Assembly: GCA_022457155.1 (NCBI GenBank)
Contig: JAJGOT010000343.1
Coordinates: 142,501 to 206,500, forward strand
DNA: 64,000 nt
Direction of reading: 5' to 3'
Source of the DNA: Cladopsammia gracilis
Lineage: Eukaryota; Cnidaria; Anthozoa; Scleractinia; Dendrophylliidae
The translations under genes and the position numbers were made by a program. The notes beneath the pieces are model-generated. The model did no database searches. It was not told the DNA's origin and saw only the letters and a program-made list of their open reading frames with translations. Shown one piece after another: positions 1-10,129 of this stretch. Positions within the stretch are counted from its first letter, which is position 1, and each line of letters begins with the position of its first letter.

Positions 1-585
1 AAATTTATCGGGAAAATGAGGAGTTAAATCTAAATTAGCTAAATTTTATTTTTCCTTTTGTTTTGTAATCTATTTGTTTCTCATTTGTGGGCTTCCTGTA
101 AAGTAGCTTTCAGCTAAGTGGAGTGCCACGTTAAATAAAGTTCTATCTATCTATCTATGAGGAAATTGGAAATATTTTTTGCTAGAGTTGCAATGCAAAA
201 TAACGTGCAATGAAACATTTGATGCTTTTGGTAGCATTTTATATGTTTTTTCACCGAAAAAAGGTGAAAAACACGCATTTTTTATTTAAAAATGGCTTGA
301 CGCATGCTACTTATGACATTATATCTCGTTACCATAGCAACCGGTTGTCGCCAAACTTTACAAAAATGTGACTGTACTGTAATGAACAGCTACTAAAGAC
401 GGTATGTGTTAATCATAAATGGCCTTGAAAAATTTTGAGAAAAAGGGCTACCCCTTGTTCGTCCGAGGGTTAAGCTCAAAGTCTGGAAAATAGTAGTTTC
501 AGTTAATGAGCAGGAGTTTTCTGTCTCGTTTTATTATGCTATAAACGTATAAAGGTGCGATATAACATACTATATGAAAATATGC
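1..585. other. Non-genic repeat-rich left edge
   Basis: No gene is visible. Around 80-160 the sequence ends in AATAAAG followed by (TATC)n, which looks like the 3' tail of a non-LTR retrotransposon. Positions 240-480 carry a stretch with the CCATAGCAACCGG motif that recurs in altered form near 17,350 and 19,920, so it is probably an old copy of the same TTAA-type element family. Confidence 0.35.
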
Positions 586-657
586 TTCACCGGCGAGGAT
601 TCGAACCCCAGTCGTCTGCTTACAAGGCAGATATGATTACCACTACACCACAGGCGA
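586..657 (-). tRNA. tRNA-like gene, anticodon TGT (Thr by anticodon)
   Basis: The minus strand folds as a 72-nt cloverleaf. The anticodon stem is TCTGC/GCAGA, the loop is CTTGTAA, and the T loop is TTCGAAT. The anticodon TGT would decode Thr. The acceptor begins T1-A72 with one mismatch at 6-67, whereas metazoan tRNA-Thr normally starts with G1-C72. It may therefore be a tRNA-derived repeat rather than a working tRNA. It is the most canonical of the related copies at 7207, 11811, 19045 and 20851. Confidence 0.5.
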
Positions 658-1649
658 CCCAACAGAGATAATGAGTGAAATAGCCAACGCATTTACTTAT
701 TACATCACTAAATTAACGAGGTCGCTCACACGTGGAGTCTATCCAGATAAATACCTTACATATGAAACCAACAGAAAATGATCTACCTATAAAAGTTTTC
801 TCTTGATGACTTTGTCTGCAAGAAATATATATTTTTTTGAGTGAATCAGCCATATTTTCACAAAGGATCTGTGTAGATATCTATTATGTCAGAGAAACAA
901 AGCAAATAAACGCTATATAAAGGCACGATATAACATACTACAATGTGATCTATAAAGTGGTCTCCTGCTTACAAGGCAGACGTGATAACCACTGCACCAC
1001 AGGAGAACAGATCTTTACACGAATCCTATGCGAAAATATGGCTTCTTCACCTAGTTAGAATATTCCTTGCAGTAAGTATCATATATTATGCAATAGTAGA
1101 TGCGGTTTGCGTTGTCTGTAGATGTTGGATCCCTGATGATGTACAGTGAGCGGTATTACCCCCCCTCCGGTGTTTATCGAAAATTTCCGAGGAGCACCCC
1201 CGTTATTTTTGTATGGGAGTCTCCCCCGGGTATTTTCCTATGGTACTGTCTATTATTAGCGCTGACATGGTGGTTCTCACTTTTGAGTTTGTGGAGTGTT
1301 GGATCCCATTTAAATAAAAGAAGCCGCCTGAGCAGTACTAACCTGTACAGGTAGCATTATTCCTAATGACGCATTACACGATTGAAATCTATTTTTGAAC
1401 GATACACAACAGTTTTTTTTTGGACCCTGCGGAGTCTTGGCTTGAAATTAGAAATGTATACTTTAGCATCCATTCCTCAGTTGACAGCCTCATTGGGCAC
1501 TCTACAAATCTTAGTTAGACAAACAAAGCAAAAAAAAAAACATACCATAAAAAGAGACAAATAAATAAACAAATAAATATATGCAACTGAAACGTATAAG
1601 AAAGAATACATGGGAGTGTTTTTTTGTTGAAAGAAAAAGAAAGCTGTGT
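658..1649. other. Spacer with tRNA-like remnant
   Basis: This spacer is shared, with divergence, by the copies after 7278 and 11882. Positions 961-1006 repeat the anticodon and D arms of the TGT tRNA-like family but lack the T arm. Positions 1380-1650 contain A-rich stretches that give minus-strand T runs just downstream of the next tRNA. The 84-aa reading frame at 1100-1354 has no recognisable features. Confidence 0.4.
961..1006 (-). pseudogene. Truncated TGT tRNA-like fragment
   Basis: It keeps the anticodon stem-loop with TTACAAG on the plus strand and the D-arm side, but the whole T arm and 3' acceptor strand are missing. A comparable remnant lies at 7593-7638. Confidence 0.5.
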
Positions 1650-1721
1650 AGGTCCCACCGAGATTTGAACTCGGATCGCTGGATTCAGAGTCCAGAGTGC
1701 TAACCATTACACCATGGGACC
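1650..1721 (-). tRNA. tRNA-Gln (CTG)
   Basis: This is a full 72-nt cloverleaf on the minus strand. The acceptor GGTCCCA pairs perfectly with TGGGACC, the anticodon stem is CTGGA/TCCAG, the loop is CTCTGAA (anticodon CTG), the T stem is CCGAG/CTCGG, and the discriminator is T. A T5 run lies within about 20 nt downstream on the minus strand, as expected for a Pol III terminator. It is the only fully paired CTG copy in the window. Confidence 0.9.
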
Positions 1722-2165
1722 CTACCTAGGATGTTCGATGGAATTACGAAATTTTGTCGCTGGAACTCTGGGACGAAACAGCATTTTTCATTGTATTTTT
1801 TGCAGAGCTGTAATGTGAACCGTTTCGGGAATCGACGCTTTTGCAGGATTTTTGAGATCTGTTTTACTTGGATTGGATACAAGTGAAGCCGAGGCGCACT
1901 GCAGCTGGTCATCAGTCTCTCCGCAGCCAAACGGATGGAATGAGTAGCGACTGGGTACGAATTCGGTGAAGATGGACACTCGACTCAGACGAACCTCAGT
2001 CAAAATGAGATAGGGTAGAGTACAGAACATTTGTGAGTCTAAAACGATAAGTCAGACAGCAAAAAATAAAACAACATTACAACTGACGGCAACCTTGTGT
2101 CAGGCCTTTTTAACTTAAAAGTTTTGGGGAAAAGATTTCTTAACCAACATGAGTTCAACATAAAA
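1722..2165. repeat. Inter-tRNA module A (Gln(CTG) to Gly)
   Basis: This is a roughly 440-bp spacer found between a Gln(CTG)-type and a Gly-type tRNA. It includes the segments GGGACGAAACAGCATTTTT, AAGCCGAGG and GTACGAATTCGGTGAAGATG. Diverged copies lie at 8140-8545, 13515-14427 (interrupted), 21329-21500 (partial), 34204-34644 and 42572-43012. It shows that Gln and Gly were duplicated together as one unit. No coding capacity is convincing. Confidence 0.7.
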
Positions 2166-2237
2166 TGCGTCGGCCGGGAATCGAACCCGGGTCAATTGCT
2201 TGGATGGCAGCTATGCTCACCACTATACCACCGGCGC
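2166..2237 (-). pseudogene. tRNA-Gly (TCC), decayed
   Basis: The sequence is clearly tRNA-Gly(TCC), but the invariant T33 is changed to A in the anticodon loop (CATCCAA). Pair 28-42 is lost, and acceptor pair 4-69 is C/A. It is likely non-functional. Confidence 0.7.
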
Positions 2238-2392
2238 GTGTCGTTGGCAATAGGTAGTGAAATATATATTTTATAATATTTTTTAACAGGTTATTTGCTG
2301 TTCTTCCCAGTAAACCGCGGCACCCACCATATCGCTGCCATAATAATCCGATAACTCCGCCGGAAAAAAAATAATACACCTTCACACAGCGG

Positions 2393-2465
2393 TCGTCGGT
2401 GGTATATAGGAAAGCATAGCTACCTTCCAAGCAGTTGACCCGGGTTCGATTCCCGGGGTACTCAC
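2393..2465 (+). pseudogene. tRNA-Gly (TCC) pseudogene in inverted module
   Basis: The D, anticodon and T arms of tRNA-Gly(TCC) are readable on the plus strand. The two acceptor strands (TCGTCGG and GGTACTC) no longer pair and the D loop is altered. It is the only plus-strand Gly copy and belongs to the inverted module described for 2466-2810. Confidence 0.7.
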
Positions 2466-2810
2466 TTTCTTTTGTGCTCATATCCTTGTGCATAGGCTTC
2501 TCCTTTTATGAAACAAATCTTTTTCGAAACAAAACGGACAAGTAAAGATGACAATCTTAGCAAGCTAACGTAAGATTGTCTTTTTTCATTGCTTGGATTA
2601 ATAATTAACTTCCCGTACCTTCTTTTGACTTAGCCCTCTTTGAGCATCAGGAGACTTGTACCCAGTCGCAATTAAAGCTATTTCCGGATGAGAGGAGATT
2701 GAATACGAGTCCAGCGCGTTCCTCCCGTATTCAATCTCCTCTCTCACAAAAATCCAATAAATGGTGACTTGCTTCAATCTCTATCCTCAGATGATAACTT
2801 AGACTTGCCA
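2466..2810 (-). repeat. Inverted copy of the tRNA-Gly flanking module
   Basis: Read on the minus strand this matches the segment to the left of the other tRNA-Gly genes (for example 4286-4601). It has the 16-bp stem GAGGAGATTGAATACG/CGTATTCAATCTCCTC at 2691-2741 and the small hairpin at 2550-2580. With the direct copy at 4286-4673 it brackets the gag fragment in inverted orientation. Confidence 0.7.
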
Positions 2811-2829
2811 CAAGTCGACCTTCGCTTTT

Positions 2830-3905
2830 TTAGTCGAGTTTTATTCGATGAATTTGCGCGCGGAACTCTATTTGCCCCACTGCTTTTATCATACCTCCTC
2901 CATAAGTGCGTACAATTGCAGAAGAGGGTTTGATCAAGCGATGGATATCAAATGCTGCCGGACGCAAGTCTTGGAGGTCATCCAATGCAAGGGTGTTTGT
3001 GGTCAAAGCTGTGTCAAGTTGCAGTTTCTTCCACACACAAAAATCCCCCACCTCTGTGTGGGTGTCCAGCGTAAACAAATGATATGTTTCTTGTCCATCA
3101 TCAGACAAAGACTCTTCCAACGCATTCACATCCTGATGGTTACTAAAATATTTGCTAGCTATGTGCCCTTCCTTGCCACATCGTCCGCACACATACTTGT
3201 GAATGACAGCACGACACTTTTCTTTGGGATGACCAGGTAGCGCTCCACAGCAGCAACACTTAGATATGGAAAGGCGACTCTGGAGCTGGGACTTTTTGGG
3301 ATTTACCTGGGGTGCTTTTCTTGTGCAACTGACATGCTCTTGATCTCCACGGACTTGCCTCATACGTCGACGCGCATCAGTTGAAGATTCATAGTTCTTA
3401 GCTATTTCTACAACAGTCCGGAATTCCACAATGTTTCCCTCCTTGTTGCGATGACCATTACTGTTCAACTTCCCTTGTAAAGGCTCATTTACCAGACCCG
3501 CGATGAAACGGTCTCGACATGCTTGATCCTCAAAGTCCCCATATTCACAATACCTGGCTCGCTCCAGTACCCGCACTCCTAGGCACTAATCCACTCCACC
3601 TCATTTTGAATCATTTTACCCATTTTTGTTCTCTCAGCTTGTACGCTAACACTGCCACTGAATTCGTTCACAAGAGCTTGGATGACTTTGACCGGATTGT
3701 TTTTATCCTCTTCAGACAGACCTAGCGTCTTGTTGTTAGGGTTAATAAGTCTCTTCATCTTGGATGGAAGAGTGGCTCGTAAGGTAGACATGCATAAACT
3801 CGGTTTCTTCCACTGTGCTTGACCATCCGGGCTGTCATCGTCGTATTTACATCCAGCTTTCTTTCGAAACCAGCCCATAACAGTACAATAATCGATGTAA
3901 TCCAA
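2830..3905 (-). pseudogene. Ty3/gypsy-like gag to protease fragment
   Basis: Two minus-strand frames, 3579-3905 (108 aa) and 2830-3576 (248 aa), read as one broken Gag-like protein. A stop and a frame change separate them. The second part has two zinc-knuckle-like blocks: a CCCCG..GH....C block (C-x2-C-x5-H-x4-C), and CGRCGKEGHIASKY, in which the last Cys is Tyr. It is followed by a retropepsin-like LDTALT segment where the usual Asp-Thr/Ser-Gly is Asp-Thr-Ala. Reverse transcriptase and integrase are absent and no LTRs are seen. It is a dead retroelement remnant. The class assignment rests on this arrangement only. Confidence 0.6.
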
Positions 3906-4285
3906 AATAAAACAGTCGAGGGCTTCCCGTTTATCTAACCCCTCCTGTATTCCCTAAGGTTCAGTCGTCATAATACAAACAAAGTACAGTTTCGATCAGC
4001 TAAAATGTACTGTACACTTGACAACATTCAAAATGGCGGGAACGAATCGAACAAACGTAACAGCGTTCAACTTCGAACACTCTAATCACTGCACTGCTCA
4101 CAAGACTCACTGACTGCTGGAGACGGTTCGCTCCACTCCTGACATCATGCTGACCATTAGACTTTCACACAATAAGCTTCAATTCAATGCAACTCTTTAT
4201 TTAGGTAGCCATATTGCTTCGACCATGCTTTTCCTACAGCTACTACACATGTACAGATACCGCTGACCTAACTGAGGGCGGCCAC
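3906..4285. other. Retroelement 5' flank, non-coding
   Basis: This lies upstream of the gag fragment on the minus strand. It contains direct non-coding sequence and no open frame of note. It may be the leader of the same element. Confidence 0.3.
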
Positions 4286-4601
4286 TATCAACATTATGAT
4301 CTGAGGATAGGAGATTTGAAGCCTTAGTCACCATTTATTGGATTTTTGGGCGAGAGGAGATTGGATACGGGTGGGATGCATTGGACTCGTATTCAATCTC
4401 CTCTCGTCCGGAAACAGCATAAATTGCGATTGGGTACGAGTGCCCTGATGCTCAGAGAAGGCTTAGTCAAAAAAAGGTACGGAAAGATAATTAATTAATC
4501 CAAGCAATGAAAAACGACAATCTAACGCTAGCTTGCTTAGATTGTCATTTTTTATGAACGTTTTTGTTTCGAAAAAAGATTTGTTCAAAACGAAAAGCCT
4601 A
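4286..4601. repeat. tRNA-Gly flanking module B with two hairpins
   Basis: This module lies on the downstream (3') side of minus-strand tRNA-Gly. It holds a 16-bp hairpin at about 4351-4402 and a 9-bp-stem hairpin (GACAATCTA/TAGATTGTC) at 4516-4546 followed by a T run. Copies occur at about 10,540-10,684, 23,610-23,934, 29,800-30,117, 31,270-31,603, 39,610-39,956, 52,060-52,375 and 53,530-53,864. Confidence 0.7.
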
Positions 4602-4673
4602 TGCGTCGGCCGGGAATCGAACCCGGGTCAACTGCTTGGAAGGCAGCTATGCTCACCACTATACCACCGACGC
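4602..4673 (-). tRNA. tRNA-Gly (TCC)
   Basis: This is an intact 72-nt cloverleaf. The acceptor is GCGTCGG/CCGACGC, the loop is CTTCCAA, the T loop is TTCGATT, and the discriminator is A. Minus-strand TTTT runs follow within 15-25 nt. Confidence 0.93.
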
Positions 4674-5090
4674 GCGCTGCATGACGGTAGACTAATTTTC
4701 CGATCGAGTTATTGGATTATTATGCCCGCGACATGGGCAAGTATTTCTGTAGCTGGATGAGATGCCGTATTCGTATTGTCGGTACTGAACTGGAACTAGC
4801 TTGCAGCTTGCAGTCGAGGCTCAGGGGGAGGGGGGGGGGGGGGGTGATATCATTAAAAATGTTTGCATTTGAAAAGATTGTCCGACATGAGCCTCGACTG
4901 CAAAGTAGTTCCCGTTCGATACCGAGAAAACGAATGTTATGTCTTATTAGCAAACGCGCGAGCAATGCAGGAATGGTAAGTACCGTGCCGCTGACAACCA
5001 GGGCCCGGTTGTTCGAAAGTCGGTTAACGCTAACCCAGGATTAAAACTTAACCGAGGATTTAATTTCTGAATTATTTTCGGGATTTTCCG
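4674..5090. other. Spacer with poly-G tract
   Basis: The GGATTATTATGCC segment recurs to the right of other tRNA-Gly copies (10,800, 24,040, 31,715). A nearly pure G tract lies at 4824-4844. Overlapping reading frames on both strands here have no recognisable features. Confidence 0.35.
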
Positions 5091-5111
5091 AGGTAAAAAT
5101 CTTTAAAAATC

Positions 5112-5144
5112 GACGTTTCGGCCAGTTTCACTGGCCTTCTTCAG
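5112..5144 (-). ncRNA. Hammerhead-like ribozyme motif
   Basis: On the minus strand the order is CTGAAGA, a perfect 7-bp hairpin GGCCAGT/ACTGGCC, GAAA, then CGTC. This matches the hammerhead core CUGANGA - stem II - GAAA - N - GUC with a minimal stem III. Stem I is imperfect: C-G, one mismatch, then G-U and A-U pairs. Such minimal hammerheads are known in Penelope-like retroelements, and a Penelope-like RT fragment lies nearby on the same strand. Cleavage activity is unknown. Confidence 0.5.
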
Positions 5145-5696
5145 GTCCTTTTAAAAATGTATCAATATGGCGGAACGTTGTTTAGTTTGGTAACCGCATG
5201 TAACTTTGTGACTATTACATGACGTGTAAACGATGTCAAAATGCGCGGGAAAAGCAGTCGAAGGCCTGTGAGTATCTTTTTACTTGTTTGGTGACAAATG
5301 ATGGATAAAATCTCACAACTAGATTTTCTGAAAATCAACTAAACACATTTTTAATTTAAATACCGTATTATAGGACATTAACGCGAAGGGAAGGAAAATT
5401 ACTTTCGAATATAGGAAATTAACACGAAAAAGGGGGATAAATTTCAAAGTAAAGGAAATTAAGTTAACGCGATTATCACAAATGGAAATATTGCAATCGA
5501 CGTACTTTTAGGCTGTAAACGACCAAAATACAGCGTGTAGGAAAACGCCTGTGGATTCGATAAAAAACGCTTGGTTACCAAGACTTTACGAATACTGGCA
5601 CTATTTCTGAATCGAATCAGCTGTCGAATGCAGTGTTTTGAAAGCTTTGTTTACAAAATATATGGAGAGAAAAGACATAAAAAGACACAAGACTAC
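5145..5696. other. Non-coding, probable Penelope-like remnant
   Basis: The stretch between the hammerhead-like motif and the RT fragment has no open frame of note. It may be decayed element sequence. Confidence 0.3.
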
Positions 5697-6074
5697 TTAA
5701 TGTGAGCAGTGTAAGTTTTTTGAGATAAATAAAACTTTATTTAGTCGAACTGCACTTTTCCTACAGCCCATGGGTAGACCGTAGATCCTAGGTCGTTGTT
5801 TGTGTCTAGGTCGGATCATGTTATAGACGGTTTCTGATATATGTCCACCTCGTTTCAACTTAAAAAGTTTCTCAGTTAGTTTTCGGCTCAACCGCTCCAT
5901 AGGGTCTTTGTCAAGGAGCTGATATGGACCTGTCTCAAGAAATGTTTTTATTTTATCATGGTATTTGTCAGTATTTAAGACTACACCAGCACGACCTTTG
6001 CCTACTGGTAGAATCATGATAGAGTAGTCTTGGTTTAAATTCTTTAGCCGATTATGAGGATCGAAATGCACCAA
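5697..6074 (-). pseudogene. Penelope-like reverse transcriptase, N-terminal fragment
   Basis: This 125-aa frame reads like the start of a Penelope-like RT. It has a basic lead-in, a PVGKGRAGVVL block in place of the usual Asp-Lys-Gly-Arg motif, a conserved spacing over DPMERLSRKL and LKRGG, and then RPRIYGLP near residue 95, matching the family's (R/P)-YGLPK block. It breaks off just after that motif, so the palm catalytic Asp residues and the GIY-YIG domain are missing. It is a truncated element. Confidence 0.65.
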
Positions 6075-6128
6075 TAGCAGCTAACCAACGTGCTACATAA
6101 GCGACAGGTAACCAATCGACCTCATCAC

Positions 6129-6164
6129 CTGATGAAGGCTAGCAGTAATAGCAGTCGAAACGTC
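6129..6164 (+). ncRNA. Hammerhead-like ribozyme motif
   Basis: The order is CTGATGA, an imperfect stem II (GGCT/AGTC), GAAA, then CGTC. The core residues are intact but stem I has mismatches. It points opposite to the RT fragment at 5697-6074, which is unexpected if both come from one element. Confidence 0.4.
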
Positions 6165-6231
6165 GCGATCAACAGCTCAAAGTGACTCCATTGTGAGACG
6201 AACAAGCGTTCACCTATCATACACACCACGA

Positions 6232-6445
6232 TGAACAACCTAGACTGCGAGCAGTCTCTCTTTTTCCGCTAAAGTCAGTAGGGATGAACGCAAAAAAATA
6301 GCGTGATGAGCGAGCCGCGAGTAGCGCGCGCGGGCGCCGGTGCCCGCGCTCGCTACTCGCGGCTCGCTCATCACGCTATTTTTTTGCGTTCGTCCCTACT
6401 GACTTTAGCGGAAAAAGAGAGACTGCTCGCAGTCTATGAACAACC
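6232..6445. mobile_element. Foldback MITE with 9-bp target duplication
   Basis: The element at 6241-6436 is an almost perfect palindrome of 196 bp. It starts TAGACTGCGAGCAGTC, ends with the complement, and has a GC-rich centre. It is bracketed by TGAACAACC at 6232-6240 and 6437-6445. A 9-bp duplication with long inverted arms is typical of Mutator-like non-autonomous elements. It has no coding capacity. Confidence 0.8.
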
Positions 6446-7206
6446 ACATTTTTAATAACATTACTATGAAATTGTTCCAAATTGTTTAATTTGCCTAATG
6501 TGACTGAATTGTCCAGGAGCCGGCTGAATTGGTAGGGACGGCTTTCAAGTTCAAATCCGAGCAAGGAAAATTAACCGTCGTGTGTTTACGTTCTCCACAG
6601 AACCTATAATTTGATAAATTGACTTTGTTATTTTGCTGGGAACGGCAAAGAAATATATCAAGTGTAAAACGCACGTGCAGAGGCACTGTTTTCGCTCATT
6701 GAACGATTTTTATGATCGCTAGCTCGAGAAGTGGCTTACTGATTACTGATATTTCGGACCACAGCTTGCCAATCTTTTCTATTCGCTCTATAAATTGTTC
6801 AGTTGATTAGACATTTAAAGCACCAATTCAAATTGAACTAAACTTCTTTCTCGCTGCTAATTAAGCGAGCGGTCCTGGCACGCTTGCATGACTTCACCAC
6901 TGCTTGAAAAATCTGACTGCGTGTAAAATGACGTCACATCTTCATGCACAAATACATAAAATACATTTTCACTTTATACGCTGAGTTATATTTTCTCTTT
7001 TATCGTTGTATTATTTTTCCCTTAAAGAGTTAAACCTTGTTATGTAATATTATTATTATATCATGGGTGATAACTTACTACCCTGATTATAAAGATCAAA
7101 GTCTGACAAATAGTAATTTCAGACTAATAAGCAGGATTTTTCTGTCGCTTTTTATTATGCTATAAACGTATAAAGGTGCGATATAACATACTATATGAAA
7201 ATATGG
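6446..7206. repeat. Flanking module of the TGT tRNA-like family
   Basis: From about 6840 to 7206 this repeats, with divergence, the sequences at about 10,820-11,130 and 19,560-19,850 (for example the shared block GCTTGAAAAATCTGACTG). It ends with GATATAACATACTATATG next to the tRNA-like gene. The left half, up to about 6800, has no recognised content. Confidence 0.55.
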
Positions 7207-7278
7207 CTCACCGGCGAGGAATCGAACCCCAGTCGTTTGCTAACAAGGCAGACATGATTACCACTACACCACAGGTGA
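7207..7278 (-). tRNA. tRNA-like gene, anticodon TGT, atypical
   Basis: This copy belongs to the same family as 586-657. The loop reads CTTGTTA, so position 37 is T instead of a purine, and the anticodon stem has one mismatch (TCTGC/GCAAA). It probably does not work as a tRNA. Confidence 0.4.
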
Positions 7279-8067
7279 CCCAACAGAGATAATGAGCGAA
7301 ATAACCAAAGCATTTACTTATTAAATCACTACGTGGAGTCTGATTTCACTCAGTTAGAATCGACTACAAGATCTGAATATTCAGATAAATACGTACATAT
7401 GAAACCATGGGAAAACGATCCACCTAATTTTCTCGTGATGACTTTAACTGCAAGAAATATTCTTTTTCAGTGAATCAGACATATGTTCACATAGGATCTG
7501 TGTAGAGATCTGTTATATCAGAGAAACAAAGCAAATAAACGCTATATAAAGGCGCGATATAACATACTATATTGTGATCCCAGTATAATTCTGTTTCCTG
7601 CTTAAAAGGCAGACGTGACCACCACTGCACCACAGGCGAACAGATCTTTACACGTATCCTATACGAAAATATGGCTTATTCACCTAGCTAGAGTATTCCT
7701 TGCAGTACGTTTCATATATAATGCAATACGTGATTCGTTATGATGTATAGTGAGCGGTATTTTCCCCTGGGGTATTTTCCTGTGGTACTGTCTATTAATA
7801 GCGCTGACAAGTTCAGGTTCTCCCTTTTGAGTTTGTGGAGTGTTGGCTTACGATCACCTGACAATTTAAATAAAAGAAGCTGCCTGAGCGTACTTACCTG
7901 TACGTTAGCATTCTTCCTAATGACGCATTACAATATTGAAATCCATTTTTGAACGATTCACAACAGTACAAATCTTAGTAAAACAAATCTTAGTAAAACA
8001 AACAAACAAACCTTAAAAGAAAAGAAAACTAAAATAAAATAATTTTGAAACAAAAATAAAGCTGTAT
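7279..8067. other. Spacer with TGT tRNA-like remnant
   Basis: It parallels 658-1649. Positions 7593-7638 keep only the anticodon and D arms of the TGT family. No gene is seen. Confidence 0.4.
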
Positions 8068-8139
8068 AGGTCCCACCGAGATTTGAACTAGGATCGCTGG
8101 ATTCAGAGTCCAGAGTGCTAACCATTACACCATGGGACA
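8068..8139 (-). pseudogene. tRNA-Gln (CTG), decayed
   Basis: The anticodon loop CTCTGAA is intact. Base 1 is T, facing C72, and the T stem reads CCTAG/CTCGG with an internal mismatch. It is likely inactive. Confidence 0.7.
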
Positions 8140-8545
8140 CTACATGAGAAGTTTGGCGGAATTGGTATTCCAGGACGAAACAGCATTTTTGCATCGTATT
8201 TTTGCAGAGCTGAAATGTGAACCGTTTTGCGAATCGACGCTTTTGGATTGGATACGAGTGAAGCCGAGGCGTGCTGGGTATCGTTATCAGTCTCTTCGCA
8301 GCCAAACTGATGGAATGAATAGCGACTGGGTACGAATTCGGTGAAGATGAATACTCGGCCCAGACGAACCTCAGTCAAATTAAGGAGGTACGGTAGAGTA
8401 CAGGACATTTGCAAGTCTAAAACGGTATGCCAGACAGCAAAAAATAAAACAACATTAACAACTGACGGCAACCTAGTGTCAGGCCATTTTCTCTAAAAAG
8501 TTTTGGGGAAAAGATTTCTTAATCAACATGAGTCCAAAATAAAAT
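8140..8545. repeat. Inter-tRNA module A copy
   Basis: This is a diverged copy of 1722-2165 between a Gln and a Gly sequence. Overlapping frames on both strands arise from this repeat and the tRNA and are not taken as genes. Confidence 0.65.
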
Positions 8546-8612
8546 ACGTCGGCCGGGAATCGAACCCGGGTCAACTGCTTGGAAGGCAGCTCACTCCACT
8601 GGCCACCGACGC
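8546..8612 (-). pseudogene. tRNA-Gly with rearranged D arm
   Basis: The acceptor, anticodon and T arms match tRNA-Gly(TCC), but the D arm is shortened and scrambled, giving 67 nt in total. Confidence 0.75.
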
Positions 8613-9569
8613 GTGCTGTTGGCGATAGGTAGCAAAACTATATTCACTTTAAAATGATTTTACAGTAGTTATTATATATTTTTTTTCAACACGACAGACG
8701 TTTATCCGATGGGCTTAACGGGCATGACACTGTGAGTCTATTCCAACGGGAAGACCAGTTATTTCAAACGAAAAGTTCATCTTCGGCTTGCCGCCATTAC
8801 TTGATTCCAATGGCCAAAACGTTTGGATAACGTTATATATGAACTCATCCAAGAAAAAAATAGCCACATGAGACTGCTTTTTAGAATAATTGCAGGTTTG
8901 AGTTTTTCGAACTGAGTCAGGCACGGAGTTTCGTCGATTGTTAGTCATTTATTTTACAGGCTCACCAAGGTTACATCGTTCTAAAATATAGCGATTTGTG
9001 TAATTATGAAGCCATTGAATGAAAAAGGGAAAACATATTCGAAAAGAAAGAAAAATTCCCTCGCAGTAGCAATTCAAATAGTCTTTTTTTTTACTGTAGA
9101 AAAAATAATAAACTAGTAGTAATCATAGATTATAGTGCGTACCTAGTACCTCAGTTTCAGCCATTGTTGAAAGGGACTATGTCACGAGATATGTCACGCA
9201 GGCAAAAACGTCGGGCCAACGTCAAACAAATTCACGCTATCGCCGTGGAATCAGGCAAAATCCTTCAATTCTGCCGTGCTGTGTACTCCGAAAGGTCTCA
9301 GATTTTTCCGACATAAATAGTATATTTGTTTTGATTTCAATTCGGTTTATATTTCTCCGATTCGTACGCCTCAGTACTTGGTGTGAGTTCCGCAAGGATT
9401 TTACCGACTAAATAGATGTAGATATCTCAATGTCTGGAAGTTGCATCCAGCATATGTTTAATCAAGATGGCGCAGATTTGGTACCGACACTTTTCTCGAT
9501 TCGTTCCGCCTAGACGACGCGCTAAGCATGCTGGATACTATTGTGACGTTTCAAGATGGCTCAGATCCG
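8613..9569. repeat. Module C, no gene
   Basis: Positions 8690-9010 match the stretches near 22,430-22,680, 25,490, 33,650 and 35,310 (shared block GGGAAGACCAGTTATTTCAA and CCAATGGCCAAAACGTTTGGAT). This is another spacer of the tRNA array. Positions 9010-9569 show nothing recognisable. Confidence 0.5.
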
Positions 9570-10045
9570 TCTAACCACAGGGAGCCCAAACGCTTTATCG
9601 GCTGTAACATAATCATTTAATAAAATATTGTTATTTACCTGTTTTCCTGTGTCTTTTTGAGTCGCTTTGGAAAGGATTTGAATCAGAGTGAAGACGGTTG
9701 ACCTGGCACGTTTCAAATATTATCTTGTCTGCCGTTTCGTAAATACGACGCGCCTATTACGTCTCAAGTTTCCATTATTATTAACTATTAACTCTCTCTT
9801 CTCGCGGCCGTTAAATTGAAACCCGAGAGAGGGAGCTCGAGTTAATAATAATGGAAACTTGAGACTTAATAGGCGCGTCGTCGGCAGACAAGATAATATT
9901 TGAAACGTGCAAGGTCAACCGTCTTCGCTCTGATTCAAATCCTTTCCAAAACGACTCAAAAAGACACAGGAAAACAGGTAAATAACATTATTTTATTAAA
10001 TGATTATGTTACAGCCGATAAAGCGTTTGGGCCCCCTGTGGTCTA
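9570..10045. mobile_element. Large foldback element
   Basis: Two arms of roughly 200 bp (about 9570-9790 and 9835-10045) are inverted copies of each other around a short centre. The outer ends share CCACAGGG and CCCAAACGCTTTATCGGC. Some arm positions differ, so it is old. The target duplication is unclear. No open frame exists. Confidence 0.7.
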
Positions 10046-10089
10046 GCCGACAAGATTAGGAAGCGTCTCCTTCGTCGACGCAATTATTT

Positions 10090-10129
10090 CACACCGAGAT
10101 TTGAACTCGGATCGCTACACCATGGGGCC
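10090..10129 (-). pseudogene. tRNA-Gln fragment lacking the anticodon arm
   Basis: The T arm and the 5' acceptor/D start of tRNA-Gln are joined directly, and the anticodon arm and most of the D arm are deleted. The 5' end GGCCCC type resembles the TTG subfamily. Confidence 0.65.

Noticed and set aside
7207..7278. tRNA-Asn reading of the GTT triplet in the anticodon loop
   Set aside because: Shifting the loop by one base destroys the anticodon stem; TGT is the only reading with a plausible 7-base loop.
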